DNA of 64,000 nucleotides from positions 424,053-488,052 of the forward strand of contig NZ_GG665867.1 in NCBI RefSeq assembly GCF_000160115.1, read 5' to 3'. This DNA is from Shuttleworthella satelles DSM 14600 (GTDB taxonomy: Bacteria; Bacillota; Clostridia; Lachnospirales; Lachnospiraceae). This document shows positions 1 through 9,490 of this stretch, piece by piece. Numbering within the stretch: position 1 is the stretch's first letter; the number at the start of each line of letters is the position of its first letter. The translations under genes were made by a program, and so were the position numbers. The notes below the pieces were generated by a model that ran no database searches, had not been told where the DNA came from, and was given only the letters and a program-made list of their open reading frames with translations.

Positions 1-1
1 A

Positions 2-3000
2 ATGGTCACTACGATATTCAGTAATACCATGTCAGTACACGCAGAAGACACGACCGGCCTGAAATTCACGAAAATTGAAGTGACAGACACGGCAGGAAAT
101 GTCAAGGCAGATCTTTTGGCTGGCGGGAAGCCCAGTCTGGAGGCGGGAAAGGACTACTATCTGAATGTAGCCTACTCCGTACCGGCTGGTCTGCAGTTCT
201 CCCATACCTATATGGATCTGACCCTGGGCAATGGACTCTACTATATGTCTCTGCCCGGTTCAACCTGGAAGACAGGACCGATCAGCAGTACGGGATTTGA
301 GGAGCTGACTCTGTCGCCGACGGGCAACGCGGACTCACCCTATGGGTATCCAGCGTCCACAGCAGATCCGTCCGCGACTCCTCCGACGGTGGGCAAATCC
401 AAGACAGGAAAGATTTCATTTAAGAGCAAGTACTCCCTGACCAATGTTGCCTCTACCAAGGAGATTCAGTTCCGCCTGGATGACGCCTATGAGAATATGG
501 ACGCCAACCAGATTCTCGCCAATGTCATCAAGCTGAACCTGCGGACAGACAGCAGCAGCTCTGTCGACGCCAAGTCCTATCCGGTCAACGCGAAGGACGC
601 ACCGACACTCGGCTTCTGGCCCGATGTCAGCTCAGAGGTTGTCACCAAAGGCGGACAGACCAGCCAGTTGTCTGTAGGGACAACCGGGGCCGGAACAGGA
701 TTTCTGACCAAGGCCGGAAGCAGCACTACAATTGATGTCGTCTATCCCAGCGACATACAGTTCGATGGACTGAGAGAGGACAGCATCTATCACATGGACG
801 GCGTCATTGGCGCCACCACAGATGATGGGACCAACAAGACGACGAGGGTGACCTTCCCGGAGAGCGGGCGTCTTATGGGCAATTTGAGTCTGAAACCCAG
901 ATTCACAGTTCCGAGCACAACGACCCGTCCCAATGGTTCAACCTTCCCCGTCAAGCTCAAGAATTTGAGCCAGACAGTCTGGAACGAGAATATCGGCCGG
1001 ACTTCTACGACGAAGGAGCAGGATCTGTCGATCACCATTCTGGACGGTTCCACTCCGGAGCTTCTCACCAAGGTCAATGTGCGCGATACCATGCCTAACT
1101 GGGCCAAGAAAAAGTATGACACCTATAACGTGCGCTTTGGCGGTCTGATGATTCGCAATGAGATGGGTACCGCCTCTCGTCCCAAAACTCTGGAGATGAA
1201 TCTGGATGAAGCTAATACGGCGATTATCCGTGGCGTCACGATCCCTTATGCGGCCGGGATGCATTACGGAATGCTGACCTGGACTTCCGCAGACGGCAGG
1301 AGCGGGACGATTGATCCGAACTCACTCCAGCACGATGGGGTTTCGACTCTAATTAAGAATACCGACCTGGGTCTGGGGATCAACGACTCCATCAAGACCA
1401 TCAAGGTTGATCTCGGGACGATCCCCGGAAGCTGGAACGGGATAAGGTATGAGGACAATACCAACTACGACTATAATCCCGAGACAAAGGCTTACAATGT
1501 CAAGCCCGGCGGCCGCAATTCAGCTTTCATTGATGAGAGCGCCTATTACGGCTGGTCATATATGCCCGGCGGCGTCTTCGGAAGCTGGAAGAAGGGGACT
1601 GATGCCGACGTCAAGAGTACCATTAAGTTCTATAACACGGGAACCACGCCTCAGGCTGCGAATACCTATGAAGTGCTGGGCAAATCAGGACCTCCCAAGG
1701 TTGTCAACGGGATCGGAACCATTGACAAGTCCCAGATCAACGGAGGAGATAAGTTCCACATCTCCGGTAAGACCAGCGACGCGAACTGGGACTGGAATCC
1801 CCTGCAGGAGCCTGTCTTCTATGTGACGATGCCCGAGGGATTCAGTTACTCCAACCTCAAGGTAACCAATGGAAAACTGTCCAAGCCCGTCTATGTAGGT
1901 GAGTTCATGCATGGTACCGAGAAGGTCAAGGTATGGAAGTATACCCTTGATATCGGGCAGGAGACCAGGGGCCAGTATCAGCCTGATTTCACCTGGAAGA
2001 CATCTGAGATCAGCATGGATGTGACGACCAACACGGACGCCAAAGTCGGTACCTACCATATCAATGATTTTCTCGGGATGACCACCAAGGATTTCAAGGA
2101 TATCGGAGCCAAGCTTAAGGGCATGCGTTGGGACAGCGCCAATTCGACAACGGAAAAGTATACGGCTGATTTCGGTAACGCCGTCAACGGCGGAGAGACC
2201 ATGTCTTCTCTGTCAGAGAAACGCGGGATTAAGGTCAACCAGGCCTATGAGGTCAGAGCGGATTCCAAACTGATTGTGCCGGACGGAGACCAGGGGCCCA
2301 AGACCTATATCTATGATCCGAGCTCAGAGAGCACGAAGAAAGCAACGACACCGGTTCTTGACAGAGGCGGCAAGGTGACGCAGAGGATTGTTGTGCGCAA
2401 TAATACGACCAAGACAGTCAAGCACACAACGCTCTATGTCCCGCTCTTCTCAGAGAACAAGAACAACGGCTTGGGATACCATCCGGAAGGCAAGACCCAG
2501 TGGCCGTTGAAACTGACCGACACGAGTATGACCTCCAATTTCACGGTCAAGTATATCAAGCTCCACCCGGGTAAGACCTACTCCATGAATCAGGCACCTC
2601 AGCCCGGCGATTATGATGTGGTGACAGATCCCGCACAGGCAGATATGGCTGTCTTTGAATCGACAAAGGCTCTGGCGATTGGGGATGGAGGCACCATTGA
2701 CCTGAACTATGAGGTCAGTCCGACTCTTTCACCGACCTATAATGGGAAGATCAATGTCATCTCTCCTGTCCTGGACTACGATATCGACGGGAATACATCC
2801 ACACTGACCAGACAGTCCGCTGCCGTCAGCTTCAAGACGACCGCGGTGGATATCCCGGTCGAGAAGGTCTGGAAGGATCTGGGCAGCGCTGCTGTAGATC
2901 ACAGCGCGGACTCAGTACAGGTTCGTCTCTACCGGAACGGACAGGCGACCAATGAAGTGCTTACCCTGGACGCTGCCAAGAACTGGAAGGGTAGCTTCAG

Positions 3001-4924
3001 CAACATCGCCTCAGAGGATCCGGCGACCCATCAGGCATATAACTATACGGTCAAGGAGGAAGGCCTGGATGCCAACGATCAGATTCAGATCGGTGGCAGG
3101 CAGTACCGGTCCGCGGTGAGCGGAGACGCGAACACGGGCTTTAAGGTTACCAATACCGGCTCAGAGAAGATCTCTATTGATGTGACCAAGGCCTGGGTTG
3201 GCAAGGCCGCCGATTCCGCGACCGTCAAGCTCTTGGCCGACGGCGCTGTCAAGGACACCGCTGTTCTGACCGCGGGAACGAACTGGAAGCATACTTTTGC
3301 GGACCTTCCCAAGTATGATATCAATGACGGCCATGAGATCGCCTACAAGCTGGACGAGGTCAAGGTTGAGGGCTATAAGACCGAAATCACCGGGAACGCC
3401 AAGGATGGCTTTAAGGTGACCAACACCATCACCGGTCAGGTCTCTGTCTCCGTAACCAAGACCTGGGTCGGCAAGGCAGCTGATTCCGCGAAGATTCATC
3501 TGTACGCTGACGGGACGGAGAAGGAAGCTGTCACCTTAAACGCAGGCAACCAGTGGAAGCATACCTTCGCTAATCTTGACAAGTACAAGAATGGCGTTGA
3601 GATCAAGTACACGATCAAGGAAGACCCGATCGCCAACTACAAGTCCGAGATCAGTGGCGATATGACCTCCGGCTACACGGTTAAGAACACCAATACGGAG
3701 AAGATCTCCATTCCGGTGACCAAGGCCTGGGTCGGCAAGGCAGCCGATTCCGCGACCGTCAAGCTTCTGGCAGACGGCACCGTCAAGGACACCGCTGTTC
3801 TGACCAAGGATACGGGCTGGAAGCACACTTTTGCTGATCTTCCCAAGTATGACGCTAACAACGGCCATGAGATCGCCTACACCTTAGACGAGGTTAAGGT
3901 AGAGGGTTATGTGACTGGCATTTCCGGAACGGCAGAGAATGGCTTTACGGTGACCAACACCATCACCGGTAAGGTCTCTGTTCCGGTAACCAAGATCTGG
4001 GTCGGCAAGGGAGCTGATTCCGCGAAGATTCATCTGTACGCGGATGGGGTCGAGAAGGAGTCTGTAACCTTAAACGCAGACAACCAGTGGCAGCATACCT
4101 TCGCTAATCTTGACAAGTACAAGAATGGCGTTGAGATCAAGTACACGATCAAGGAAGACCCGATCGCCAACTACAAGTCTGAGATCAGTGGCGATATGAC
4201 CTCCGGCTACACGGTTAAGAACACCAATACGGAGAAGATCTCCATTCCGGTGACCAAGACCTGGGTCGGCAAGGCGGCCGATTCGGCAACCGTGAAGCTC
4301 CTGGCAGACGGCACCGTCAAGGACACCGCTGTTCTGACCAAGGATACGGGCTGGAAGCACACTTTTGCTGATCTGCCCAAGTATGACGCCAACGATGGTC
4401 ATGAGATCGCCTACACCTTAGACGAGGTTAAGGTCGAGGGTTATGTGACTGGCATTTCCGGAACGGCAGAGAATGGCTTTACGGTGACCAATACCATTAC
4501 CGGTAAGGTCTCTGTTCCAGTGACTAAGAAGTGGATCGGAGATCCTGCAGAGTTCGTCACGGTAAACCTCTACGCGGACGGACAGAAGGTGGATAGCCAG
4601 AAGTTGTCCAGGGACAATCAATGGCAGTACACCTTCGCCAACCTGGACCAGTACAAGGATGGTCAGGAGATCAAGTACACCATTGAGGAGGAGGCGATTG
4701 CCGGTTATACGACAAGCATTAGTGGAGATGCTGCCAATGGCTTTGTGATCACCAATACCCAGGATCAGCCCAAGCCTTCACCCAAGCCCAATGTCGTTCC
4801 CAGGAACCCCAAGGCTCCGAAGACAGGAGATCTGGGCAACCTTCCTCTCTATGGATCGCTCCTGCTTCTTGCGGCAGTAGCTGCCAGCCTTCTGGCCGGA
4901 AAGAGAAGAAGACAGACCAGGTAA
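2..4924 (+). CDS. Cna_B-repeat cell-wall-anchored surface protein (5' truncated by window edge)
   Basis: A giant secreted adhesin-like protein of which 1640 residues are visible. The first residues end in SVHAED, which reads like the end of a signal peptide, so the true start lies before base 1. Residues about 15-945 are a large beta-rich region I cannot assign. From about 950 there are seven Cna_B-like modules, each opening with a VTKxW-type motif whose Lys is the usual isopeptide-forming residue and carrying a YTxxE-type Glu near its end. Five inner modules alternate between two types (ATVKLLADG and AKIHLYADG), giving a 534-bp (178-residue) higher-order repeat at 3181, 3715 and 4249. The C terminus has a Pro/Lys linker, APKTGD at about 1605-1610, a hydrophobic segment and KRRRQTR, which fits a sortase substrate with a non-canonical LPXTG motif. 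No sortase gene is visible. A surface stalk or adhesin role is inferred from the modules. Confidence 0.88.
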   Translation: MVTTIFSNTMSVHAEDTTGLKFTKIEVTDTAGNVKADLLAGGKPSLEAGKDYYLNVAYSVPAGLQFSHTYMDLTLGNGLYYMSLPGSTWKTGPISSTGFEELTLSPTGNADSPYGYPASTADPSATPPTVGKSKTGKISFKSKYSLTNVASTKEIQFRLDDAYENMDANQILANVIKLNLRTDSSSSVDAKSYPVNAKDAPTLGFWPDVSSEVVTKGGQTSQLSVGTTGAGTGFLTKAGSSTTIDVVYPSDIQFDGLREDSIYHMDGVIGATTDDGTNKTTRVTFPESGRLMGNLSLKPRFTVPSTTTRPNGSTFPVKLKNLSQTVWNENIGRTSTTKEQDLSITILDGSTPELLTKVNVRDTMPNWAKKKYDTYNVRFGGLMIRNEMGTASRPKTLEMNLDEANTAIIRGVTIPYAAGMHYGMLTWTSADGRSGTIDPNSLQHDGVSTLIKNTDLGLGINDSIKTIKVDLGTIPGSWNGIRYEDNTNYDYNPETKAYNVKPGGRNSAFIDESAYYGWSYMPGGVFGSWKKGTDADVKSTIKFYNTGTTPQAANTYEVLGKSGPPKVVNGIGTIDKSQINGGDKFHISGKTSDANWDWNPLQEPVFYVTMPEGFSYSNLKVTNGKLSKPVYVGEFMHGTEKVKVWKYTLDIGQETRGQYQPDFTWKTSEISMDVTTNTDAKVGTYHINDFLGMTTKDFKDIGAKLKGMRWDSANSTTEKYTADFGNAVNGGETMSSLSEKRGIKVNQAYEVRADSKLIVPDGDQGPKTYIYDPSSESTKKATTPVLDRGGKVTQRIVVRNNTTKTVKHTTLYVPLFSENKNNGLGYHPEGKTQWPLKLTDTSMTSNFTVKYIKLHPGKTYSMNQAPQPGDYDVVTDPAQADMAVFESTKALAIGDGGTIDLNYEVSPTLSPTYNGKINVISPVLDYDIDGNTSTLTRQSAAVSFKTTAVDIPVEKVWKDLGSAAVDHSADSVQVRLYRNGQATNEVLTLDAAKNWKGSFSNIASEDPATHQAYNYTVKEEGLDANDQIQIGGRQYRSAVSGDANTGFKVTNTGSEKISIDVTKAWVGKAADSATVKLLADGAVKDTAVLTAGTNWKHTFADLPKYDINDGHEIAYKLDEVKVEGYKTEITGNAKDGFKVTNTITGQVSVSVTKTWVGKAADSAKIHLYADGTEKEAVTLNAGNQWKHTFANLDKYKNGVEIKYTIKEDPIANYKSEISGDMTSGYTVKNTNTEKISIPVTKAWVGKAADSATVKLLADGTVKDTAVLTKDTGWKHTFADLPKYDANNGHEIAYTLDEVKVEGYVTGISGTAENGFTVTNTITGKVSVPVTKIWVGKGADSAKIHLYADGVEKESVTLNADNQWQHTFANLDKYKNGVEIKYTIKEDPIANYKSEISGDMTSGYTVKNTNTEKISIPVTKTWVGKAADSATVKLLADGTVKDTAVLTKDTGWKHTFADLPKYDANDGHEIAYTLDEVKVEGYVTGISGTAENGFTVTNTITGKVSVPVTKKWIGDPAEFVTVNLYADGQKVDSQKLSRDNQWQYTFANLDQYKDGQEIKYTIEEEAIAGYTTSISGDAANGFVITNTQDQPKPSPKPNVVPRNPKAPKTGDLGNLPLYGSLLLLAAVAASLLAGKRRRQTR
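3161..4505 (+). repeat. 534-bp higher-order repeat inside the Cna_B stalk
   Basis: The pair of alternating Cna_B modules recurs with an exact spacing of 534 bp (module A starts near 3181, 3715 and 4249), with near-identical DNA between copies. This suggests recent unequal recombination that lengthens or shortens the stalk in whole 178-residue steps. Confidence 0.85.
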
Positions 4925-4950
4925 CCACAGACGAAAACAGTTGATTGAGA

Positions 4951-4988
4951 GAAAGGGCGCGCGAGTCTGATGACTTGCGCGCTCTTTC
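4951..4988 (+). terminator. Hairpin terminator after surface protein gene
   Basis: A 17-bp stem with two G-U wobbles (GAAAGGGCGCGCGAGTC against GACTTGCGCGCTCTTTC) and a TGAT loop starts 26 bases after the stop codon. There is no long T tract, but the descending arm is T-rich. Confidence 0.6.
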
Positions 4989-5196
4989 CTGTGCGCTTTG
5001 TCTCTGTGCGGTTTATTGCCAGTGTTCATGGCGCTGAGACGTACGCAGTTTCTGACATGTATGTGCAATGCGGTCCTCATCATATGGATATTTTCAAATG
5101 GGCGGAAATAGGTCATAATCTAAACAAGCGTTAGCTTCGCATAACAGATGATGAACAGCAGACGCGCAAGAAAAAGATCAGATAATCGGCTTTTTT

Positions 5197-5220
5197 GTGA
5201 CCTTTAGAGGTCACCTCTTT
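5197..5220 (+). terminator. Short GTGACCT hairpin before methyltransferase gene
   Basis: GTGACCT and AGGTCAC pair around a TTAG loop and are followed by CTCTTTT. It lies between the surface protein and the methyltransferase genes and could end upstream transcription. The T tract is weak. Otherwise 4990-5290 shows no gene. Confidence 0.5.
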
Positions 5221-5291
5221 TCGTACTCTTTCGTTAAAAGAGACGCAGAGGGGAAAGGTGCAAAAAAGAGAGCAGGAAGAAGGAGGGAAAG

Positions 5292-5915
5292 ATGGGACTG
5301 TTGAGAGATTTCTTTAATCAGACCAGGAAGCCGGCAGGCTTTTTGGGGAAAGTTATGATTTCCGGTATGAACCGCAGTCACGCGAAGATGGCGGACTGGG
5401 GCATGCGGCATTTGCCGCGGATCGAGGCGGAGCAGATTGCAGATCTGGGCTGCGGAGGGGGAAGAAACGCGGGAGAGCTGCTGCGGCGATACCCTGCGGC
5501 TCAGCTGACGGCTGTCGATTATTCTCCTCTTTCTGTACAGAAGGCCAGAGAATATAACCAAAAGCAGATTGAGGAGGGAAGATGTCGGGTTATTCGGGGA
5601 GACGTCTCGGAGCTGAGTCTCGATCCAGAAACATTTGATCTGGCCACGGCTTTTGAGACCATCTACTTCTGGCCCGGACTGGAAAGATGTTTTGAACAGG
5701 TGGCCCGCGTCCTGCGCCCGGGCGGGTTTTTCCTGATTGTCAATGAGTGCGACGGGATGGACGCGGCAGGCAGGCATTTTGAGAAGATCATCGATGGCAT
5801 GCGCTGCTATACATCGGAAGAAATTCAGGCGGATCTTATGAGGGCCGGATTCTCCAAGATCAAGGCGATCCACCACCCCTCAAAGCCCTGGATTGTCCTT
5901 ATCGCGAAAAAATAG
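5292..5915 (+). CDS. Class I SAM-dependent methyltransferase
   Basis: A 207-residue soluble methyltransferase of the UbiE/Methyltransf_11 type; the acceptor substrate is unknown. Motif I (DLGCGGG, residues 51-57) is the SAM-binding loop, VDYS at 75-78 supplies the acidic residue that binds the SAM ribose, and a post-motif region (ARVLRPGGFFLIV) matches the usual motif III. The ATG follows AGAAGGAGGGAAAG, a good ribosome binding site. Length is typical of a stand-alone small-molecule methyltransferase. It is followed by a repeat tract and a glycosidase remnant, so the context gives no clue to its substrate. Confidence 0.85.
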   Translation: MGLLRDFFNQTRKPAGFLGKVMISGMNRSHAKMADWGMRHLPRIEAEQIADLGCGGGRNAGELLRRYPAAQLTAVDYSPLSVQKAREYNQKQIEEGRCRVIRGDVSELSLDPETFDLATAFETIYFWPGLERCFEQVARVLRPGGFFLIVNECDGMDAAGRHFEKIIDGMRCYTSEEIQADLMRAGFSKIKAIHHPSKPWIVLIAKK

Positions 5916-5995
5916 GAGAGGAGCAGGCGGAGAATTCGGAGAAGAATCTGGCGCGGAATCCGGAAAAGAATCTGAAGGAAAAGCCGGCGGAGAAG
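5916..5995 (+). repeat. Degenerate G/A-rich short repeat after methyltransferase stop codon
   Basis: Directly after the TAG, imperfect copies of a GGAGAAGAATCTG-like unit (15-25 bp) fill the space to the GH28 remnant. In the remnant's frame they read as a Gly/Glu/Ser-rich stretch (GEESGAESGKESEG), unlike any part of a GH28 enzyme. Confidence 0.5.
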
Positions 5996-6276
5996 ATGAT
6001 AGAATACAGGATGTCTATCTTCGTAATGTGCAGGTGCGCATGTCGAGCAAGTCCAGGTGGCCCAAGGGGATGTATGACCTGCGGCCGGGCTATGGTAAGG
6101 GAATCGAAGCGCGCCCCAGCAGCGGCTTTTTGTTCCGTCATGTGGATGGATTGGCGATGGAGAATTGTTCCGTCCGTTTCGCGGACAAGGCAGGGGGTGC
6201 GTTCGGCGAGGCGGTGAAATTTGAGTCCTGCCGCCGTGTGAGAAATGACTGCTTTTCTGAGCTGTCGGAAGAATGA
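5996..6276 (+). pseudogene. C-terminal remnant of a GH28 (polygalacturonase-like) enzyme
   Basis: About 90 residues resemble the end of a right-handed beta-helix GH28 protein: IQDVYLRNVQVRMSSKSRWP, then YDLRPGYGKGIEARPSSGF, then LFRHVDGLAMENCSVRF and FGEAVKFESC. In GH28 proteins this stretch follows the catalytic helix. The N-terminal catalytic part is absent and the open frame upstream consists of a low-complexity repeat fused to the methyltransferase stop region. This is read as a deletion relic. Family assignment is from motif memory, not a search. Confidence 0.6.
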
Positions 6277-6288
6277 GAGAAAGAGATC

Positions 6289-7692
6289 GTGAAATCAAAA
6301 TTTGAGAGCCGGACGATAGCCTATTATCTGATCCTGGGACTCCTGATGTTGGGGCTGGGCAGCAGCGACGCCTTGCGGGGCGTCTTTGCCCCTGTGTTCA
6401 GAGAGCATTTTGCCCTCAACACCTCGCAGCTGTCCCTGATTATTACCGTCAGCTACATGGGGAATTTCGTCTTCATGCTCCTGGGAGGGAGGCTTTCCGA
6501 TCATTTCGGCCTTCGGAGGGCGTTTTGCGGCTCCCTTTGCTGCTGGATAGGCGCGGAGGCACTTTATCTTCTGACCGATCACTACCCGGCTCTTCTGGTC
6601 GGCGTTTTCTTCGCCATGGGGACCTCGACCCTTTTGAATATGCTGATGAATGTCATGAGTCCGCGTCTTTTTACAGTGCCGGGGGCCGCAATCAATATTC
6701 TCTTCTTTATCCAGGCGATTGGGACAACGCTTACCCAGGGCGGAATCGGACGCCTTGCGACCTCCTTTTTGGCCTGGAAGCTGGTCAGCCTGGGCCTCCT
6801 CTTGATCGGGGTCATCGCTCTGCTCGCTTTCGCAAGGCTGTCATCCGGGGATGCCGGTCTCTCATACGACAGGAGGATCCGCAAGGAGGTGATCGGAGAG
6901 ATCAGTAGGGAAGTCGGCGAGGAGACGGCCGGAGAGATCAGTAGGGAAGTCGGCGAGAAGACAGTCGGAGAACTCAGTAGGAAGGTCAGCGAGGAGGCGG
7001 CCGGGAACATCCATAAGAAGGACAGGGCGGAGGCAAGAGAGGGAATTCCTCAGAAAGCCGCCGGGAGGGCCTCAGAGAGAAAGAAGCCTCCCTATCCGGA
7101 AGAAAAAGAAGCTCCCTATATCATAATTCTGCACAGACCGGCCTTCTGGCTCTTTATTCTTATTTTCGGCACCTACTTTATCGGCGAGCACGGGGTGATG
7201 AACTGGATGAATATCTACTGCCGTGACGGACTGGGAATGAGCGCCCGGGACGCGGTCCTCATCCCCAGTCTTTTCTACGGGGGTATGATGCTGGGACGCC
7301 TTCTCTTCGCCCCTGTGATCGCCAAATTGAAAATTCGAAAGGCGCTTCTGATTTTTCTTGGATCCGGTACGGCAGTTTACATCCTGTCCTTTGTTCTGGG
7401 ACAGCGGGCCTTCTTTCTCCTGTTCGCGGCAGGGCTGGGTCTGTCTGTCATTTACCCGACCATGACAATGTGCATTCAGCTCTACTTTCACAGGGAATTG
7501 ACAACAACTGCGACGGGGGCGATTATGAGTGCAGGAACCCTGTTTGATATTGCGTTCAATGCTATTTTCGGACTTGTGATTGCCCGGGTCGGATACGGGA
7601 TGGGCATGATGATTCTGCCCCTGGCCATGTGCCTGAGCCTGGGAACCTATCTGGCCCTCCTCCGCTGGGGAGAGCAGATAAGAGAGCTATAA
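6289..7692 (+). CDS. Major facilitator superfamily transporter with a repeat-expanded central loop
   Basis: A 467-residue MFS permease with 12 probable membrane segments in two six-helix halves. The first half (about 10-190) has the conserved loop GGRLSDHFGLRRA after helix 2. The second half begins at about 285 (FWLFILIFGTYFIGEHG). The substrate is not evident; the N-terminal half resembles sugar-type MFS members. The start is GTG, preceded by GAGAGAAAGAG. The central cytoplasmic loop (about 195-280) is unusually long and charged and contains three copies of a 36-bp repeat that reads GEISREVGEETA-like. The helices themselves look intact, so the gene is probably functional. Confidence 0.85.
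   Translation: MKSKFESRTIAYYLILGLLMLGLGSSDALRGVFAPVFREHFALNTSQLSLIITVSYMGNFVFMLLGGRLSDHFGLRRAFCGSLCCWIGAEALYLLTDHYPALLVGVFFAMGTSTLLNMLMNVMSPRLFTVPGAAINILFFIQAIGTTLTQGGIGRLATSFLAWKLVSLGLLLIGVIALLAFARLSSGDAGLSYDRRIRKEVIGEISREVGEETAGEISREVGEKTVGELSRKVSEEAAGNIHKKDRAEAREGIPQKAAGRASERKKPPYPEEKEAPYIIILHRPAFWLFILIFGTYFIGEHGVMNWMNIYCRDGLGMSARDAVLIPSLFYGGMMLGRLLFAPVIAKLKIRKALLIFLGSGTAVYILSFVLGQRAFFLLFAAGLGLSVIYPTMTMCIQLYFHRELTTTATGAIMSAGTLFDIAFNAIFGLVIARVGYGMGMMILPLAMCLSLGTYLALLRWGEQIREL
6895..7002 (+). repeat. Three 36-bp tandem repeats within the MFS central loop
   Basis: Copies start at 6895, 6931 and 6967; each opens GGAGAxxTCAGTAGGxAxGTC and encodes a 12-residue unit (GEISREVGEETA, GEISREVGEKTV, GELSRKVSEEAA). 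The frame is kept, so the loop simply lengthens. Confidence 0.9.
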
Positions 7693-7768
7693 GAGGGGAA
7701 TTCGGAGGACGTTCGTCATCATCTTCTGCAGGCAGAGGACGGACGGTCAAGGGAGATAAGGAGGGGAA

Positions 7769-8557
7769 ATGGGCTTTGATATCAGTTATCATCCTATTCG
7801 AGAGGATGAGATGGAAGCGTGGTTTTTCGCGCCGATGAAGGCGCTGAGAGAGGGCGATGACAGCCTTATCCGGAGGGTCGCTGAGGAACGCAGCAAGCAG
7901 CAGGAGAAGTTCTTCGCGGAGAAGTACATTGATATCATGAAGACTCTGGCCAGCTGGGATCCCAATCAGCCGACCGAAAAGGGACTGCTCTATGGAATGG
8001 CTGTCATCAGTGGTTTCTTTACCAGATACCAGTATGTTCGCGGCGCGGCTTACTCTTTCCTTCTAGACAGGCAGCCGCAGATGGGGGAGTACTGCAGTTC
8101 CTGGAGGAGTTTCCTGCCGGATTGGATTCCATCACCAAAGCATGAGAAGCTGACGGAGAATTACGCTGCCGGCGTCTACATGAGCCCAGATCAGGTTAAG
8201 GCACTTCTGGCAGATTATGAGAAGAGTGCAAAAGTCCATCAGATCCTGACAGACTTTTTTGAAGGGAATCTGGAGGTTTTTCTGACAGCGCTGCAGGATG
8301 CAAAGAGAACAGGGAGCGGTCTTATGGAAGCGGCTGAAGTAATCGAGGTAGAGCCTCTGGATCTGAACCGCACGGTCTGCTATTCGGATCTCTTCCTCTG
8401 TGATCCCAAGGGAGCTTATATCTATCAGGATGTTGCCATTGCGCAGATTAAGGCGGCGACCGGTATGAGCGAGGAAGAAATCGCGAAGAAAGTGCAGGAG
8501 GGGAAGTTCACCAGTCAGAAGACCTATGTGGAACTGGATGATACCGAACAAGAATAA
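7769..8557 (+). CDS. Conserved-looking hypothetical protein
   Basis: A 262-residue soluble, acidic protein I do not recognise. It starts at ATG after GATAAGGAGGGGAA, a strong ribosome binding site. It is rich in helices with no signal peptide or membrane segment. Aromatic-rich stretches (FFTRYQYVRGAAYSFLLD, about 90-107) and a C-terminal Glu/Lys-rich helix (EEEIAKKVQEGKF) stand out. Codon use and spacing look like a real gene. It lies 76 bases after the MFS gene in the same direction and may be co-transcribed, but no function is inferred. Confidence 0.75.
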   Translation: MGFDISYHPIREDEMEAWFFAPMKALREGDDSLIRRVAEERSKQQEKFFAEKYIDIMKTLASWDPNQPTEKGLLYGMAVISGFFTRYQYVRGAAYSFLLDRQPQMGEYCSSWRSFLPDWIPSPKHEKLTENYAAGVYMSPDQVKALLADYEKSAKVHQILTDFFEGNLEVFLTALQDAKRTGSGLMEAAEVIEVEPLDLNRTVCYSDLFLCDPKGAYIYQDVAIAQIKAATGMSEEEIAKKVQEGKFTSQKTYVELDDTEQE

Positions 8558-8683
8558 GAGGTTGTAGAGGCAGGTGAGGAGCCGGTTAGGTAACAGTAGC
8601 TTTTCCGCTCCCGACCGATTAAACTAAGGAGGTAAAAAAGGGACAAAAAGATTTACTAAAAAACATATGAAGGAAACGAATTC

Positions 8684-9376
8684 ATGAAATTCCTCGAAAA
8701 AAAATTGCTGGGTTGCCCACTGTATGGATATCTGACGGCTGTTTTGCTCTATGCCCTGCAGAACCTGCTCTATGAGCAGATCCGTATGTATCAGGAGCGG
8801 GTGGGGGTGGTCTGGCATACGACCAAGATCCCCCTGCTGGACGATCTGATCCCCCTGCAGCCGGAGTTCTGGATTATCATCTATCTCTTCAGCCATATCT
8901 TTTGGATTATAGGACCGATCGCGGCCTCGAAGGTGGACAAGGCGCACTATCGTGACTTCATTGCGGGGGTCGTGATTGCGGAGCTGATCGGAGCAGCCGT
9001 CTTCGTTCTCTATCCCACAGGGATGAATCGGGCTGCGGAGGGACTGCTCAACAATAACCCGGGCTTCTTCAACGGAATCTTACAGTGGACCTATGCCGCG
9101 GATGGGCTGACCTATGGGACCAATCTTCTTCCCAGCTTTCACTGTCTGATTTCGACCTCCTATTTTCTGGTGGTCTATAAGAGGCCTGAGATCTCCAGGG
9201 AATACCAGATTTTTACCGGCATATTCTGCATCCTGATCTTCATCAGTACGGTGACGACCAAACAGCATTTTATCATCGACATTCCGGCGGGAATTGCTCT
9301 GGCCGTTTTTTCGTATGCCCTTGCCTGTCACTTCCACCTGGGAAATCTGGGGAGAGGGGAAAAAGCCTCATCATGA
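8684..9376 (+). CDS. PAP2-superfamily membrane phosphatase/transferase
   Basis: A 230-residue integral membrane protein with about six helices. It carries the last two parts of the phosphatidic acid phosphatase signature: PSFHC (150-154, His153 the likely acid) and TKQHFIIDIPAG (192-203, His195 the likely nucleophile, with Asp199). This spacing is typical of the inositolphosphotransferase/AUR1-like PAP2 branch, which acts on lipid phosphates at the membrane. The start ATG follows GAAGGAAACGAATTC. A tandem duplication begins at its stop codon. The exact lipid substrate is unknown. Confidence 0.78.
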   Translation: MKFLEKKLLGCPLYGYLTAVLLYALQNLLYEQIRMYQERVGVVWHTTKIPLLDDLIPLQPEFWIIIYLFSHIFWIIGPIAASKVDKAHYRDFIAGVVIAELIGAAVFVLYPTGMNRAAEGLLNNNPGFFNGILQWTYAADGLTYGTNLLPSFHCLISTSYFLVVYKRPEISREYQIFTGIFCILIFISTVTTKQHFIIDIPAGIALAVFSYALACHFHLGNLGRGEKASS

Positions 9377-9438
9377 GCCGAAGGATGAAAATGCCCGATA
9401 CGTATCATGGGCTAAAGGATGAAAGAAGCCAAAGGCCG
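9371..9438 (+). repeat. Two-copy 34-bp repeat starting at the PAP2 stop codon
   Basis: TCATGAGCCGAAGGATGAAA (9371) and TCATGGGCTAAAGGATGAAA (9405) open two imperfect 34-bp copies; the stop codon TGA lies inside the first. One of several repeats in this window that begin at a stop codon. Confidence 0.6.
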
Positions 9439-9490
9439 CGACGGGACCGGGCTGCTTTCTAAGTAAAATCTGTCAGAAGAAGAGGCAACC

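Noticed and set aside
5893-6276. Intact 127-residue gene after the methyltransferase
   Set aside because: It overlaps the methyltransferase end, starts in a low-complexity repeat, and only the last 90 residues resemble part of a GH28 enzyme.
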